This document shows positions 28,505 to 36,782 of a stretch of 64,000 nucleotides of DNA, in pieces. The position numbers were made by a program, and so were the translations under genes. This DNA comes from Actinomycetota bacterium. GTDB lineage: Bacteria > Actinomycetota > Actinomycetes > S36-B12 > UBA10799. The number at the start of each line of letters is the position of its first letter. The stretch's first letter is position 1. Location of the stretch: NCBI GenBank assembly GCA_020636995.1, contig JACJWU010000005.1, positions 248,001-312,000 on the forward strand. The letters are read 5' to 3'. A model generated the notes under the pieces. It saw nothing but the letters and a program-made list of their open reading frames with translations. It made no database searches and was not told where the DNA came from.

Positions 28505-30136
28505 GTGAGCCGCGTGCAGACCACCGTGGACAAGCCCCAGGTCGCTCACCCCTGGTGGGCTCTGACGTCCCTGCTCATCGGCCTGAGCATGATCATCATC
28601 GACGGCAGCGTCGTCAACGTCCTGCTGCCGGACATGGTCGACGACCTCGGCCTGACCCAGACCGGCGCGCAGTGGGTGAACTCGATCTACTCGCTGCTGT
28701 TCGCCTCCCTGCTCATCACCGTGGGTCTGCTCGCCGACAAGTTCGGACGCCGACTGCTGTTCCTGATCGGCATCGTGGTCTTCCTCGCTGGCTCCCTTGC
28801 CAGCGGATCGGCGCACTCCCCGGAGTTCCTGATCGCGGCCCGCGCCGTGCAGGCCATCGGCGCGTCGATGATGCTGCCGTCGTCGATCGCGGTCATCAAC
28901 GTGCTCTTCGAGGGCCGCCAGCGGGCGATCGCCTTCGGCATGTGGGGTGCGGTGTTCGGCGGGGCGGCCGGACTCGGGCCCCTGCTCGGCGGGTGGCTGG
29001 CCGAGGACTTCTCGTGGCGATGGGCCTTCCTGATCAACATCCCGGTCGGCGTCGTCGCCGCCGTGATGGTGCTGCGCACCGTTCCCGAGAACCTGGGCCC
29101 ACGGGTGCAGGGATTCGACCCGGTCGGCGTCCTGCTGTCCGCCACCGGTCTGGGCCTGATCGTGTACGGCCTCATCGAAGGCCAGGACTACGGCTGGTGG
29201 ACGGCGATCGCCGACTTCACACTCGGCCCGGTCCACCTCGACACCGGCGGAATCTCAGTGGTTCCGGTGGCGTTGGGCCTCGGGGTGCTGCTGCTCGTCG
29301 CGCTGATCCTATGGGAGCGGTGGCGGGCACGCACACAGCGAGCCGCGCTGGTCGACCTGTCGCTGTTCGGCATCCGCCGCTACGGGTTCGGCAACGTGGT
29401 GGCGCTCGTGGTCAGCCTCGGCGAGTTCGGGATCCTGTTCGTGCTGCCGCTGTGGATGCAGTCGGTCCACGGCACCGACCCACTCACCACCGGCGTGATT
29501 CTGGCCAGCCTCGCCGTGGGCACGCTCGCCTCCGGCGGGTCGGCTCGAAGGGTCTCCGCACTGCTGGGTCCCACGCAGGTGGTCCGGCTCGGAATGGCCC
29601 TGGAGATCGTCGGCATCGTCTCGATCGGGCTGACCCTGTCGGTGAGCCGTTCGCCCTGGTGGCTCGTGATCCCCCTGATCGTCTACGGCGTCGGACTCGG
29701 GTTCGCCTCCGCGCAACTCACCAACGTCGTGCTCTCCGACGTCCCCGCGATCAAGTCCGGGCAGGCCTCGGCGATGACGTCCACGTTCCGGCAGGTCGGT
29801 TCGGCGCTCGGCGCCGCGATTCTGGGAGCCGTGCTCTTCAGCGGACTCGGTGCGATCCTGTCCGACGACCTGGCGAAGGAGGCCGGGTTGTCGCAGGAGC
29901 AGCGCGTACAGATAGACGACCAGGTGAAGACCAGTGCCGGACAGGCGATCGTCGGCCTGGAGAAGATCCCCGGCATGTCCGCCGTGGTGGAGGATGCCAA
30001 GTCCTCGTACACCGAGGCCGCACGCGACACCGCCTGGGTGGCAGCGCTGTTCGTCCTGTTCGGCCTGCTCGTGAGCTTCGGACTGCCGAAGGACGACCCG
30101 AATCGGGAGAGCACGCACAGCACCCCGCCGGCCTGA
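28505..30136 (+). CDS. MFS drug exporter, DHA2 (14-helix) type
   Basis: A 543-residue proton-driven exporter. Fourteen predicted helices, the DHA2 size. Helix 1 has IIIDGSVVNVLLPDM (motif D1, usually LDxTIVNVALP), loop 2-3 has LADKFGRR (motif A), and helix 5 has GPLLGGWL (motif C), which marks antiporters that expel drugs. The GTG start has a weak ribosome binding site. A second MFS gene lies nearby but is of a different subfamily. No TetR-type regulator gene is adjacent. Confidence 0.9.
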   Translation: MSRVQTTVDKPQVAHPWWALTSLLIGLSMIIIDGSVVNVLLPDMVDDLGLTQTGAQWVNSIYSLLFASLLITVGLLADKFGRRLLFLIGIVVFLAGSLASGSAHSPEFLIAARAVQAIGASMMLPSSIAVINVLFEGRQRAIAFGMWGAVFGGAAGLGPLLGGWLAEDFSWRWAFLINIPVGVVAAVMVLRTVPENLGPRVQGFDPVGVLLSATGLGLIVYGLIEGQDYGWWTAIADFTLGPVHLDTGGISVVPVALGLGVLLLVALILWERWRARTQRAALVDLSLFGIRRYGFGNVVALVVSLGEFGILFVLPLWMQSVHGTDPLTTGVILASLAVGTLASGGSARRVSALLGPTQVVRLGMALEIVGIVSIGLTLSVSRSPWWLVIPLIVYGVGLGFASAQLTNVVLSDVPAIKSGQASAMTSTFRQVGSALGAAILGAVLFSGLGAILSDDLAKEAGLSQEQRVQIDDQVKTSAGQAIVGLEKIPGMSAVVEDAKSSYTEAARDTAWVAALFVLFGLLVSFGLPKDDPNRESTHSTPPA

Positions 30137-30184
30137 GGGGGGGTTCGGTGAGCATCCGGCGAGTGGATCTGGACCGCTGCGTTT

Positions 30185-30441
30185 GATGGGGCTCAGGTAG
30201 ACCGATGGGGCTCAGGTAGACCGACGGGGCTCAGGTAGACCGATGGGGCTCAGGTAGACCGATGGGGTTCAGGTAGACCGATGGGGCTCAGGTAGACCGA
30301 TGGGGCTCAGCGCCCGACGAACCCCACCCCTCTACACAAACCCCACCTACCTGCACGAGCCCCACCCAACGCCGCAGGCGGGAGGCCGCGCGACCCGACG
30401 AAAGATGGGGCTCAGGTAGACCGATGGGGATGGTCAGCCGG
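30185..30441. repeat. Array of seven 19-bp tandem repeats with inverted partners
   Basis: GATGGGGCTCAGGTAGACC is repeated with an exact 19-nt period starting at 30185, 30204, 30223, 30242, 30261, 30280 and 30299, with a T/C change in one unit. About 100 nt later, two more units start at 30404 and 30423. Between them, three inverted units contain CCCCACC (CGAACCCCACC, CAAACCCCACC and CGAGCCCCACC) spaced 18-19 nt. It lies between the convergent MFS and hydrolase genes; no gene is seen. The same unit forms a seven-copy array near 40.4 kb. Confidence 0.92.
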
Positions 30442-31207
30442 CGAACCCCACGACGGCGTCGGCGATCGCCCGGGCGTGGGTCTTCTGGACGTTGTGGCCC
30501 CCGTCGGGGAACTCCAGGCGAGGCCCCGACGGCACCAGATCGGCCAGGGCCTGGAACGTGGCCACGGGGATCACCGGGTCGTCCTGCGCCCACACCACCA
30601 TCGTCGGAACACGCATGGCCTCCAGGTTGGCCCGATGTGCGGCGAAGTCGAAGGCCGCCGCGTCCAGCAGCGCGTAGGCCCGCTCGTCGTCTGTGAGGTA
30701 CCGCGGGAACCCCTGCAACGAGTACAACCGGCGGATCGCCGGGGCCAGCAGCGACCGCGCCACGGGCACTCGCAGGATCTGCGCCGCCAGTTGCAGCGGA
30801 CGCCGGGCCAAGTGCGCGGTGGGACCCGTGGCGGACACCATCACACACGCGCAGACCACGCCGGGGTCGCGGGCAGCCAGATGCGCGACGACGGCGCCAC
30901 CGGCCGAATGTCCGATGAGCACGACCGGCCCGACTCCCAGGGCCCTGATGACCGCGGTGACGGTCTCGGCCCTCTGCGCGGTCGTCATGCCCGCCCACCC
31001 CGAACGCCCTGACGCCCCGTAACCGGGTGGGTCGATCCGGATCACCCGGAAGTGCCCCGCCAGAGCCGACGCCAGCCACCGGAAGTCCCGGCCGCTGCCC
31101 GGCAGTCCAGGCACCGCCACCACAGTCAGCGGACCGTCCCCTTCATCGGTGTACGCGATCTCCCCGACATACTGCGCGGGAGGGTCGCTCGGCTGCAGAT
31201 CAAGCAT
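30434..31207 (-). CDS. Alpha/beta-fold hydrolase
   Basis: A 257-residue serine hydrolase. The oxyanion region is AVPGLPGSGRDFRWLA, the nucleophile elbow IGHSAGGAVVAHLAA, the acid is in VVWAQDDPVIPV and the catalytic His is in FPDGGHNVQ. This is the common single-domain layout with a helical cap around residues 125-180. The substrate is not predictable. Its 3' end reaches into the last unit of the 19-bp repeat region. Confidence 0.88.
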   Translation of the reverse strand: MLDLQPSDPPAQYVGEIAYTDEGDGPLTVVAVPGLPGSGRDFRWLASALAGHFRVIRIDPPGYGASGRSGWAGMTTAQRAETVTAVIRALGVGPVVLIGHSAGGAVVAHLAARDPGVVCACVMVSATGPTAHLARRPLQLAAQILRVPVARSLLAPAIRRLYSLQGFPRYLTDDERAYALLDAAAFDFAAHRANLEAMRVPTMVVWAQDDPVIPVATFQALADLVPSGPRLEFPDGGHNVQKTHARAIADAVVGFAG

Positions 31208-31246
31208 GGGGCCAGCGTAGGCCCGCGTCCCGAGCCCGCGATGCGC

Positions 31247-32815
31247 CTAGGCCGCCGTATGCACGGGGTCGTCGCGCACCACCCCGTGCGCGTCATTGCC
31301 CTTGCGCAGAAGCCACGCGGCCACCAGCCCACCGACCAGGCTCACGACCGCGCCGACCCCCATGGCGAGGGCGAAGCCACTGCCGTAACTCACGATCGCG
31401 TCGGAGAGAGCGGCCTTTCCGAGGCTGGTCGTGGGCGCGGTGGATCGAGACGCGTACGCGGTCACGGCATCCAGCGCAGCGCCCGTCTCGGTCGGGGGCA
31501 CCCCCGCACGGATCAACCGTGCGACCGTCCCGCCGTCGGTGATCCGGTCGACGATGATCGCGCCGACCGCGAGTCCGATCGAGTAGAAGAACTGCCCGAT
31601 GGTGGTCCGGGAACTCGTGACCGGGCCGAAGTACTGCTTCGGCGCCTGTCCGATGATCAGGTTCCCGTAGGGCAGGGACATCACGATGATCCCCACGCCG
31701 AGCAGGATCACACCGAACAGGAAGCCCCAGATGGTACGCGACGAGTGGGACAGCGCCAGATAGCCGAACCCCATCGCCATGCTGACCGCGCCGACGAGGA
31801 CAGCGGTCCGGTTGCTCATCCCGTGCGACATGAGCCGGCCGAAGATCAGCGCCGCGACGATGCCCGACAGGAGCATCGGGAGTTGCCACAGCGAGACCTC
31901 GAACGTGTTCAGCTCGGTGATGTACTGCCAGAGGTTCGCCAACTGCAGGAAGCCCAGGGCGTTGTCGAAGTTGTAGACCATGCCGATGAACACCGCTGCG
32001 ACGAACAGCGGCTCCCGGAACAGCGACACCGGGAAGAACCGGTTGCTGTTGCGCGCCTCGTAGACGAAGAACCCGGCCAGGAGGAGCACTCCGGCCAGCA
32101 GCGGGCCCAACGCCCCGAGGCCCGAGAAACTGCGGGAGATCTGACTGATCCCGTAGAGAAAGGCGATGACACCGAACGCGAGCAGGAACTGACCGATGAG
32201 GTCCTGTTTGCCGGCCTTGTTGGCCTTCTGCGCAGGCAGCAGCGCAAGGGGCGCCGGGATGGCGAGCAGCGACATGGCGGGGATGACGACGAACGCCAAG
32301 CGCCAGTTGAGCGTGGCCAGCGGCCCACCGACGAAAGTGAGCACCAGACTCGCCAACCCCGTTGTCGCGGCGTACACACCCATCGCGCCGGGGATACCCG
32401 TGGCCGGTACCACCGCGCGGATGTACGCGAACGAGGCTCCGAAAACCGCGCCGAGGCCGACCCCCGCAACCGCACGTCCTACCAGGAAGATCGTCGTCCC
32501 GGGAGCCAGCGCGACCACGAGATCGCCGATCACAGTGAGCAGCAGTGCCGACACCAGCACCTTGCGTCGCCCCAGCCGGTCGGCCAACAGCCCGGTCGAG
32601 ATCACCGTCGCCGATAGCGCCAGCGTCGAGATGCTGAGTGCCAGAGTCGCTTGCCCCACGGACATCTGCAACCCTCGCTTGGCACCGAGGAACGCGGTGT
32701 TCGCGATGTTCGGGTCGGACACCTGCAGTGCTGCCAGGAACCCGAGCAACGGCACGGCCAGCCGGGAGGCGGCCCGCGCGGAGTCCGTCGTCCGTGTCGG
32801 CGTCGCGGCGGACAT
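31247..32815 (-). CDS. MFS transporter, 14-helix type
   Basis: A 522-residue transporter with about 14 helices. The segment LLADRLGRRKVLV is motif A, and the N-terminal half contains VGRAVAGVGLGAVFGASFAYI. The N-terminus lacks the usual LDxTIVNVALP motif and instead reads QVSDPNIANTAFLGAKRGL, so it is a divergent DHA2-like member. Start ATG overlaps the stop of the upstream amidohydrolase gene (TGATG), meaning the transporter was probably co-expressed with that enzyme and may move its substrate or product. Confidence 0.85.
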   Translation of the reverse strand: MSAATPTRTTDSARAASRLAVPLLGFLAALQVSDPNIANTAFLGAKRGLQMSVGQATLALSISTLALSATVISTGLLADRLGRRKVLVSALLLTVIGDLVVALAPGTTIFLVGRAVAGVGLGAVFGASFAYIRAVVPATGIPGAMGVYAATTGLASLVLTFVGGPLATLNWRLAFVVIPAMSLLAIPAPLALLPAQKANKAGKQDLIGQFLLAFGVIAFLYGISQISRSFSGLGALGPLLAGVLLLAGFFVYEARNSNRFFPVSLFREPLFVAAVFIGMVYNFDNALGFLQLANLWQYITELNTFEVSLWQLPMLLSGIVAALIFGRLMSHGMSNRTAVLVGAVSMAMGFGYLALSHSSRTIWGFLFGVILLGVGIIVMSLPYGNLIIGQAPKQYFGPVTSSRTTIGQFFYSIGLAVGAIIVDRITDGGTVARLIRAGVPPTETGAALDAVTAYASRSTAPTTSLGKAALSDAIVSYGSGFALAMGVGAVVSLVGGLVAAWLLRKGNDAHGVVRDDPVHTAA

Positions 32816-34533
32816 CAGCAGCCCTTGTGCGCCTTGGCCAAGTGGGCATGTTCGGTGGGATCCACCGCCTTCACCTCGGCCAGGAAGGCGTCGAGGTCGA
32901 TCCTGCGTCCGCCGACCCACGTGCCCTTGACCTCGACCTCGCTGGACAGCCGCATGGGATCGGCAAGATACGGGTCTTTGGACAACTCGACGAAATCGGC
33001 GAACTTGCCGACCTCGATCGAGCCGATCTCATGGTCGCGATGCAGCGTGTACGCCGCGTCGATCGTCTCGCACTTCAGCGCATCGTCGAGACCGATGATC
33101 TGCTCCGGACCGTGGATGGCGCCCGACGATGTGGCACGGGTGATGGCGGCTTGGATGTTGAGCGACGGAAGCGGCGGACTGACCATCCCGTCGTTGTGGA
33201 AGCTGACTCGGGCACCGGCCCGTACTGCGTCCCCCCATCGCATCCACTGCGCCCCGATCTCCGGCGGGAACATCTGCCCGTCGAGCAGGTCGCCCCAGTA
33301 GATGAACTGGAACGGCCCCAACGACACCGCGACGCCCATCTCGGCTGCGCGCCGGAACTGGTCCCCCCTGCACCCGCCGCAATGCTCGACAACCATCTGT
33401 GGTCCGTGCCCATCAGATGGTTGTCGATCAACGCCTTCTCGTAGGCGTCGAGGACGATGTCCAGACCCACGTCGCCATTGACGTGGAAGGCCATCTGCCA
33501 GCCCATGGGCGCGTACTTCGCCAGGATCTCGTCGAGTTGCGCGCGGGTGTAGTTCATCATCGACTCGCCGCCGGGCCCGAGCGGTATCCCCGCATTGCGC
33601 ACCGTCTCGGTGTCGAGGTAGGGGTACGAGTTGGCGATCGTGCCGACCCACGGCGAGCCGTCGGCCCACAGTTTGATCCCCTGCTTGCGCAACATGGCGT
33701 CCGGCACCGGCACTCCCAGTTTCTCGCCGGCGTCGTCGTCGATGGACATGTGGTACAGCGAGATGCGCAGCGGGCAGTCCTTGCCCGAGGCCAGTGCGAG
33801 GTACCCCTTGAGCATGTCCGTGCTGTAGGTCATGTCCGAGGTGGCCGTGATGCCGTTCTTCGCCATGAGTTGATACCACTGCGCAGCCGACAGCAGTGGG
33901 TGCGGGATGACCTTGGCCATAAGCGCATCGACCACCGCGAAGGTCGCAGCGACTTCGTACGCCCGACCGTTGGATGTGCCATCGGCGTTGCGCCCGAACC
34001 GCGCCCCGGCCGGATCGGGCGGGGGCTTGTGGTCCGTCCATCCCACCATCTCGATCATCGCGCTGTTGAAGTACAACTCGTGCCCGGAGTTGTCGAGCAC
34101 ACAGACGGGGCGATGGGGGAAGAAGACATCGAGGTCGGTGTTGGTCGGCTCGGCCACCTGCTGCAGCAGCCGATCGAGACCGTTGAACATCAGACCCTGG
34201 CCGGCGGGGGTCTCCGCGTCGAGTTTAGTGAACAGCGCCTCGACGTCGTGCCAGGTCTCGTAGCCGACGTACGGCGCGATCCAGTGTGCGGGCGCCTGGG
34301 TTCCGATCCCCGAGAGCCAGGGGATGGCTGTGCGCTTCGACGAAGCCGGGCATGAGCACCGTGTCACCGAGGTCCTGGACGGTGGCCCCGGGCGCACTGG
34401 CCCGCATGTCCGCCAGCGAGCCGATGGCGCTAATCGTGCCCGCCACCGTGTCGACCGCGACCGCCTCCGCTCGCGGCTGGGCGGGGTTCATCGTGATGAC
34501 GGTCTGTGCTGTGATCACCAGATCTGCGGGCAT
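32815..34533 (-). pseudogene. YtcJ-like amidohydrolase, two frameshifts
   Basis: An amidohydrolase of the PF07969 type that is read in three frames. Frame one starts at ATG 34533 after GAGGAG and runs through DTVLMPGFVEAHSHP. An extra C in the CCCC run (34320-34323, complement) moves the frame to WLSGIGTQAPAHWIAPYVGY, which continues to GTDHRW. A missing base near 33389-33393 moves it again to VEHCGGCRGDQF, which continues to the stop with GPFQFIYWGDLLDG. The two shifts cancel. The protein parts are otherwise well conserved, so this is either a very recent pseudogene or two sequencing errors. Confidence 0.82.
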
Positions 34534-34658
34534 GGCAACTCCTCACCGACTGTTGATGAGGCGCAGTTACTCCCGTTACCAGGACGGTCGCAGTGCCCCG
34601 GGCTCAGTCGCGGATGAGAGCGGCGCCGGTCACACACAGTGACGAGGCCGCGTCGCGC

Positions 34659-35075
34659 TCACGTGCAGCACTGCGTGTCGAGGACCTGCAGGAACTCCGG
34701 ATCGTCGTCGGTCACGGTGTAGACCTCCCACGGCGCGCCGTCGGGGTCGTTGACCCAGACCTTGTCCTGCTGCGCGTAACAGCAGACCGTGGCGGCTTCT
34801 TCGCGGGTGGTCAGGCCCGCGTTCTGCAGGCGGTCGATCGCACCCTGGACCTCGGCGGTGCTGCCCACCTCGACACCCAGGTGGTTCAACGCGCCGGCGG
34901 TCCCCTCGCCTCGCTCGGCGTCCTCGAACAGGACCAGCTTCAGGGGAGGCTCGGCGATCTCGAAGTTCGCGTAGCCGGGGCGGCGCTTGTGCGGCTCGAC
35001 GCCGAAGACCTGGCTGTAGAAGGCCACCGACTCCTCCAGATCCGACACGTTCAGGGCCAGTTGTACGCGTGACAT
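34659..35075 (-). CDS. cadI: CadI/ArsI-type metal-resistance dioxygenase-fold protein
   Basis: A 138-residue vicinal-oxygen-chelate protein. The sequence MSRVQLALNVSDLEESVAFYS, KRRPGYANFEIAEPPLKLVL and NHLGVEVGS closely follows mycobacterial CadI and the ArsI C-As lyases. The Cys pair in TVCCYAQQDKVWV and the C-terminal CC are the thiols expected to bind As, Cd or Hg species. Ribosome binding site AAGGAG. It is divergent from an ArsR-type regulator with shared operators, the usual arrangement for metal-inducible resistance. Confidence 0.92.
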   Translation of the reverse strand: MSRVQLALNVSDLEESVAFYSQVFGVEPHKRRPGYANFEIAEPPLKLVLFEDAERGEGTAGALNHLGVEVGSTAEVQGAIDRLQNAGLTTREEAATVCCYAQQDKVWVNDPDGAPWEVYTVTDDDPEFLQVLDTQCCT

Positions 35076-35088
35076 CGTCGACTCCTTG

Positions 35089-35141
35089 TATTGATGATTG
35101 TCGATATGAACTCTAGGCGGATATATTGATGTCTGTCAATA
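35089..35141. promoter_or_regulatory. Divergent cadI/arsR promoters with two ArsR-type operators
   Basis: Two boxes of the form TATTGA-N6-TCAATA: box 1 at 35089-35106 (right half TCGATA, one mismatch) and box 2 at 35124-35141 (perfect). For cadI on the minus strand, TTGACA (35139-35134) and TAGAGT (35115-35110) form a promoter with 18-nt spacing. For arsR on the plus strand, TTGTCG (35098-35103) and TATATT (35122-35127) are spaced 18 nt. Box 2 covers the cadI -35 and arsR -10; box 1 covers the arsR -35. Repressor binding would block both directions. Confidence 0.7.
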
Positions 35142-35152
35142 CTGGAGGTGCC

Positions 35153-35485
35153 ATGAAGCAGCCGTTGCCCGTCACTGACATCCGCGCCTGCTGCGCCTCC
35201 GGACTCGGTGAGCCCCTGGACCGCGAGCAGGCCGAACAACTGGCCACCATCCTCAAGGCACTGGCCGATCCGGCCCGCCTGCAGTTGCTGACCCTGATCC
35301 GCTCCGCCGGCGAGGCATGTGCGTGCGACCTCACCGAGCCGGTGGGCCTGTCCCAGCCGACGGTCAGTCACCACTTGAAGGTGCTCACCACCGCCGGGCT
35401 GATCCGACGTGAGCAGCGTGGTCAATGGGCGTGGTTCCGAGCCGACGAGGACGCGCTGCGGGACGTGGGCGGACTCTTCAGGTGA
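35153..35485 (+). CDS. ArsR-family metal-sensing repressor
   Basis: A 110-residue winged-helix repressor. The metal-site region is GEACACDLTEPVG (the ELCVCDL-type motif of ArsR/CmtR proteins) followed by the recognition helix LSQPTVSHHLKVL. Extra Cys residues DIRACCASG near the N-terminus may complete the thiolate site. The ATG at 35153 follows TGGAGGTG, a strong ribosome binding site, so the upstream in-frame ATG at 35126, which lies inside the operator, is rejected. The 3' end overlaps the convergent NifX-like gene by 8 nt. Confidence 0.9.
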   Translation: MKQPLPVTDIRACCASGLGEPLDREQAEQLATILKALADPARLQLLTLIRSAGEACACDLTEPVGLSQPTVSHHLKVLTTAGLIRREQRGQWAWFRADEDALRDVGGLFR

Positions 35486-35804
35486 CCGCGTGCAGGACCG
35501 CCTGCTTCGCCTCGCCGGTGACGCCGAGGTCGAGGCGGACGCCCATCGTGTTCAGCATTCTCACCATGCCGTCACCCACGTGCGACGCGAGCACGACCTC
35601 GACCGCGTGTTCCTTCAAGAACCGCACCACCCGGGCATGGTGGGCGCCATGGGTGCCGGCATCGTGGGCGACGTCCCAGCCCACGTCGTATTCGTCCCAC
35701 GCGGCGATCCTGCCGTCCGCGACCTGCGCCACGGCCACGCGGGCAGCCTTGCCCCACGAATGACCCACGTTTCCGGACCCATCGACAGCGACCGCGACGT
35801 TCAC
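35478..35804 (-). CDS. NifX/NifB-type dinitrogenase-cofactor-fold protein
   Basis: A 108-residue protein of PF02579 (the NifB/NifX/NafY fold). It starts VNVAVAVDGSGNVGHSWGKA and has the central ASHVGDGMVRMLNTMGV and the Ala/Gly-rich C-terminal strand. In nitrogen fixers this domain carries FeMo cofactor; in others it is a small Fe-S or metal carrier of unknown use. No nitrogenase genes are present here. The GTG at 35804 is chosen because the first strand follows it. Confidence 0.78.
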   Translation of the reverse strand: MNVAVAVDGSGNVGHSWGKAARVAVAQVADGRIAAWDEYDVGWDVAHDAGTHGAHHARVVRFLKEHAVEVVLASHVGDGMVRMLNTMGVRLDLGVTGEAKQAVLHAVT

Positions 35805-35860
35805 GTGATCAATGCTACGAACGACCCCCGGCCGTCGGCGGGGCGCGGCAGGATCGGGGT

Positions 35861-36247
35861 ATGGACACAACAGAGAAGATGGCTGCGGCGATGACGGTCG
35901 AACGGATACTCGTGGGTGCGGCGGCGATCGCGGCGCCGGGTCCGCTGCTGACCACGTTCGGTGCGCCGGCGGAGTTGAACAATCCTGCCCTGCGCTACAC
36001 CACGCGCCTGTTCGGCATCCGCAATGTCGCGCTCGGCCTGCAGGTCTGGGGCGCCCGCAACGACCCCGACCGGCTGCGTGAACTCGCCGGCCAGAACGCC
36101 GCCGTCGAACTGACGGACATGGTGGCCGGATCGGCGCTACTCGTCGGGGAGACCCCCCTGCGGGGACCTGCGGTCGCGGTGATGGCGACATCGATTTCCG
36201 TGGCGACCGGCTTCCTCGTCCTGCGGAAGCTGGCCGGACGGGGCTAG
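35861..36247 (+). CDS. Small membrane protein (DUF4267-like)
   Basis: A 128-residue protein with about four hydrophobic segments. The part LRYTTRLFGIRNVALGLQVWGARND resembles the conserved block of DUF4267-type membrane proteins. Role unknown. It is divergent from the NifX-like gene (56 bp) and followed by the repeat/IS region. Confidence 0.6.
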   Translation: MDTTEKMAAAMTVERILVGAAAIAAPGPLLTTFGAPAELNNPALRYTTRLFGIRNVALGLQVWGARNDPDRLRELAGQNAAVELTDMVAGSALLVGETPLRGPAVAVMATSISVATGFLVLRKLAGRG

Positions 36248-36345
36248 GCAGTGGCTAGCACTCCCGCCAGTCCTAGACGGCCGTCGGTGTCCTGTCCAGG
36301 GAGGTTGGTCGCGGTAGCGGCTGGGCCCGGGCTCGGAATGGTCAT

Positions 36346-36467
36346 CGGCACTCCCGTTAGAGATCGGCATCCCGGTTAGAGAAACGGCACTCCGGTTAGC
36401 CCTATACGGCCGTGGGACTCTAACCAACCGGCCGCCGACTAACCAACCTGCCGATCTCTAACCGGAA
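36346..36467. repeat. Palindromic element, three forward and three inverted units, 19-nt period
   Basis: Forward units starting CGGCA lie at 36346, 36365 and 36385, each ending in GTTAG. Inverted units with CTAACC have TAACC at 36421, 36440 and 36459, exactly 19 nt apart. A short loop with TATACGGCCG separates the arms. It sits directly before an IS481 remnant, whose 3' flank also contains CTAACCAACCTG, so the element and the insertion may share history. Confidence 0.82.
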
Positions 36468-36477
36468 TGCGCAGACA

Positions 36478-36677
36478 GATCCCGACCCACCCCGCTACCG
36501 GCCCAACCAACGGCAACGTCGAACGCTTCCAGCGCACCCTGATCCACTACGGGCCCACTCCACCGAAGAACCCGCCACGTCGCCTTGACCGATGGGCTGG
36601 ATCTCCAACCACCACCAGGCGGACGACCACTCACCAGCCGCAGCCGCGTGACCAACGTGCCTGGACAGAACATCTAA
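36478..36677 (+). pseudogene. IS481-type transposase, C-terminal remnant
   Basis: Pieces of an integrase-core transposase are read in at least three frames: RYRP, then TNGNVERFQRTL (the block holding the last Glu of the DDE triad), then RAHSTEEPA, GWISNHHQADDHS after an in-frame stop, and finally SRVTNVPGQNI with its stop at 36677. Intact IS481 proteins show RYRPQTNGKVERF, a WLxxYNHHRxH block and a SRVTNL end, in this order. Everything upstream of the catalytic Glu is missing. Confidence 0.78.
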
Positions 36678-36782
36678 CCAACCTGGTCGGACCGGCCGGA
36701 AACCGACCAGCATCCCTGGTCCACTAGGCGACACGCTCGCGGGGTGCGCGTCAGTACCGCGAGACTGGTCGATACTGACCGC

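Noticed and set aside
32815..34533. Two or three separate short amidohydrolase genes
   Set aside because: The three pieces join into one continuous family sequence in correct order, with no ribosome binding sites at the internal breaks.
35478..35804. Nitrogen-fixation locus
   Set aside because: The NifX-like fold is widespread in non-fixing bacteria and no nif genes are in the window.
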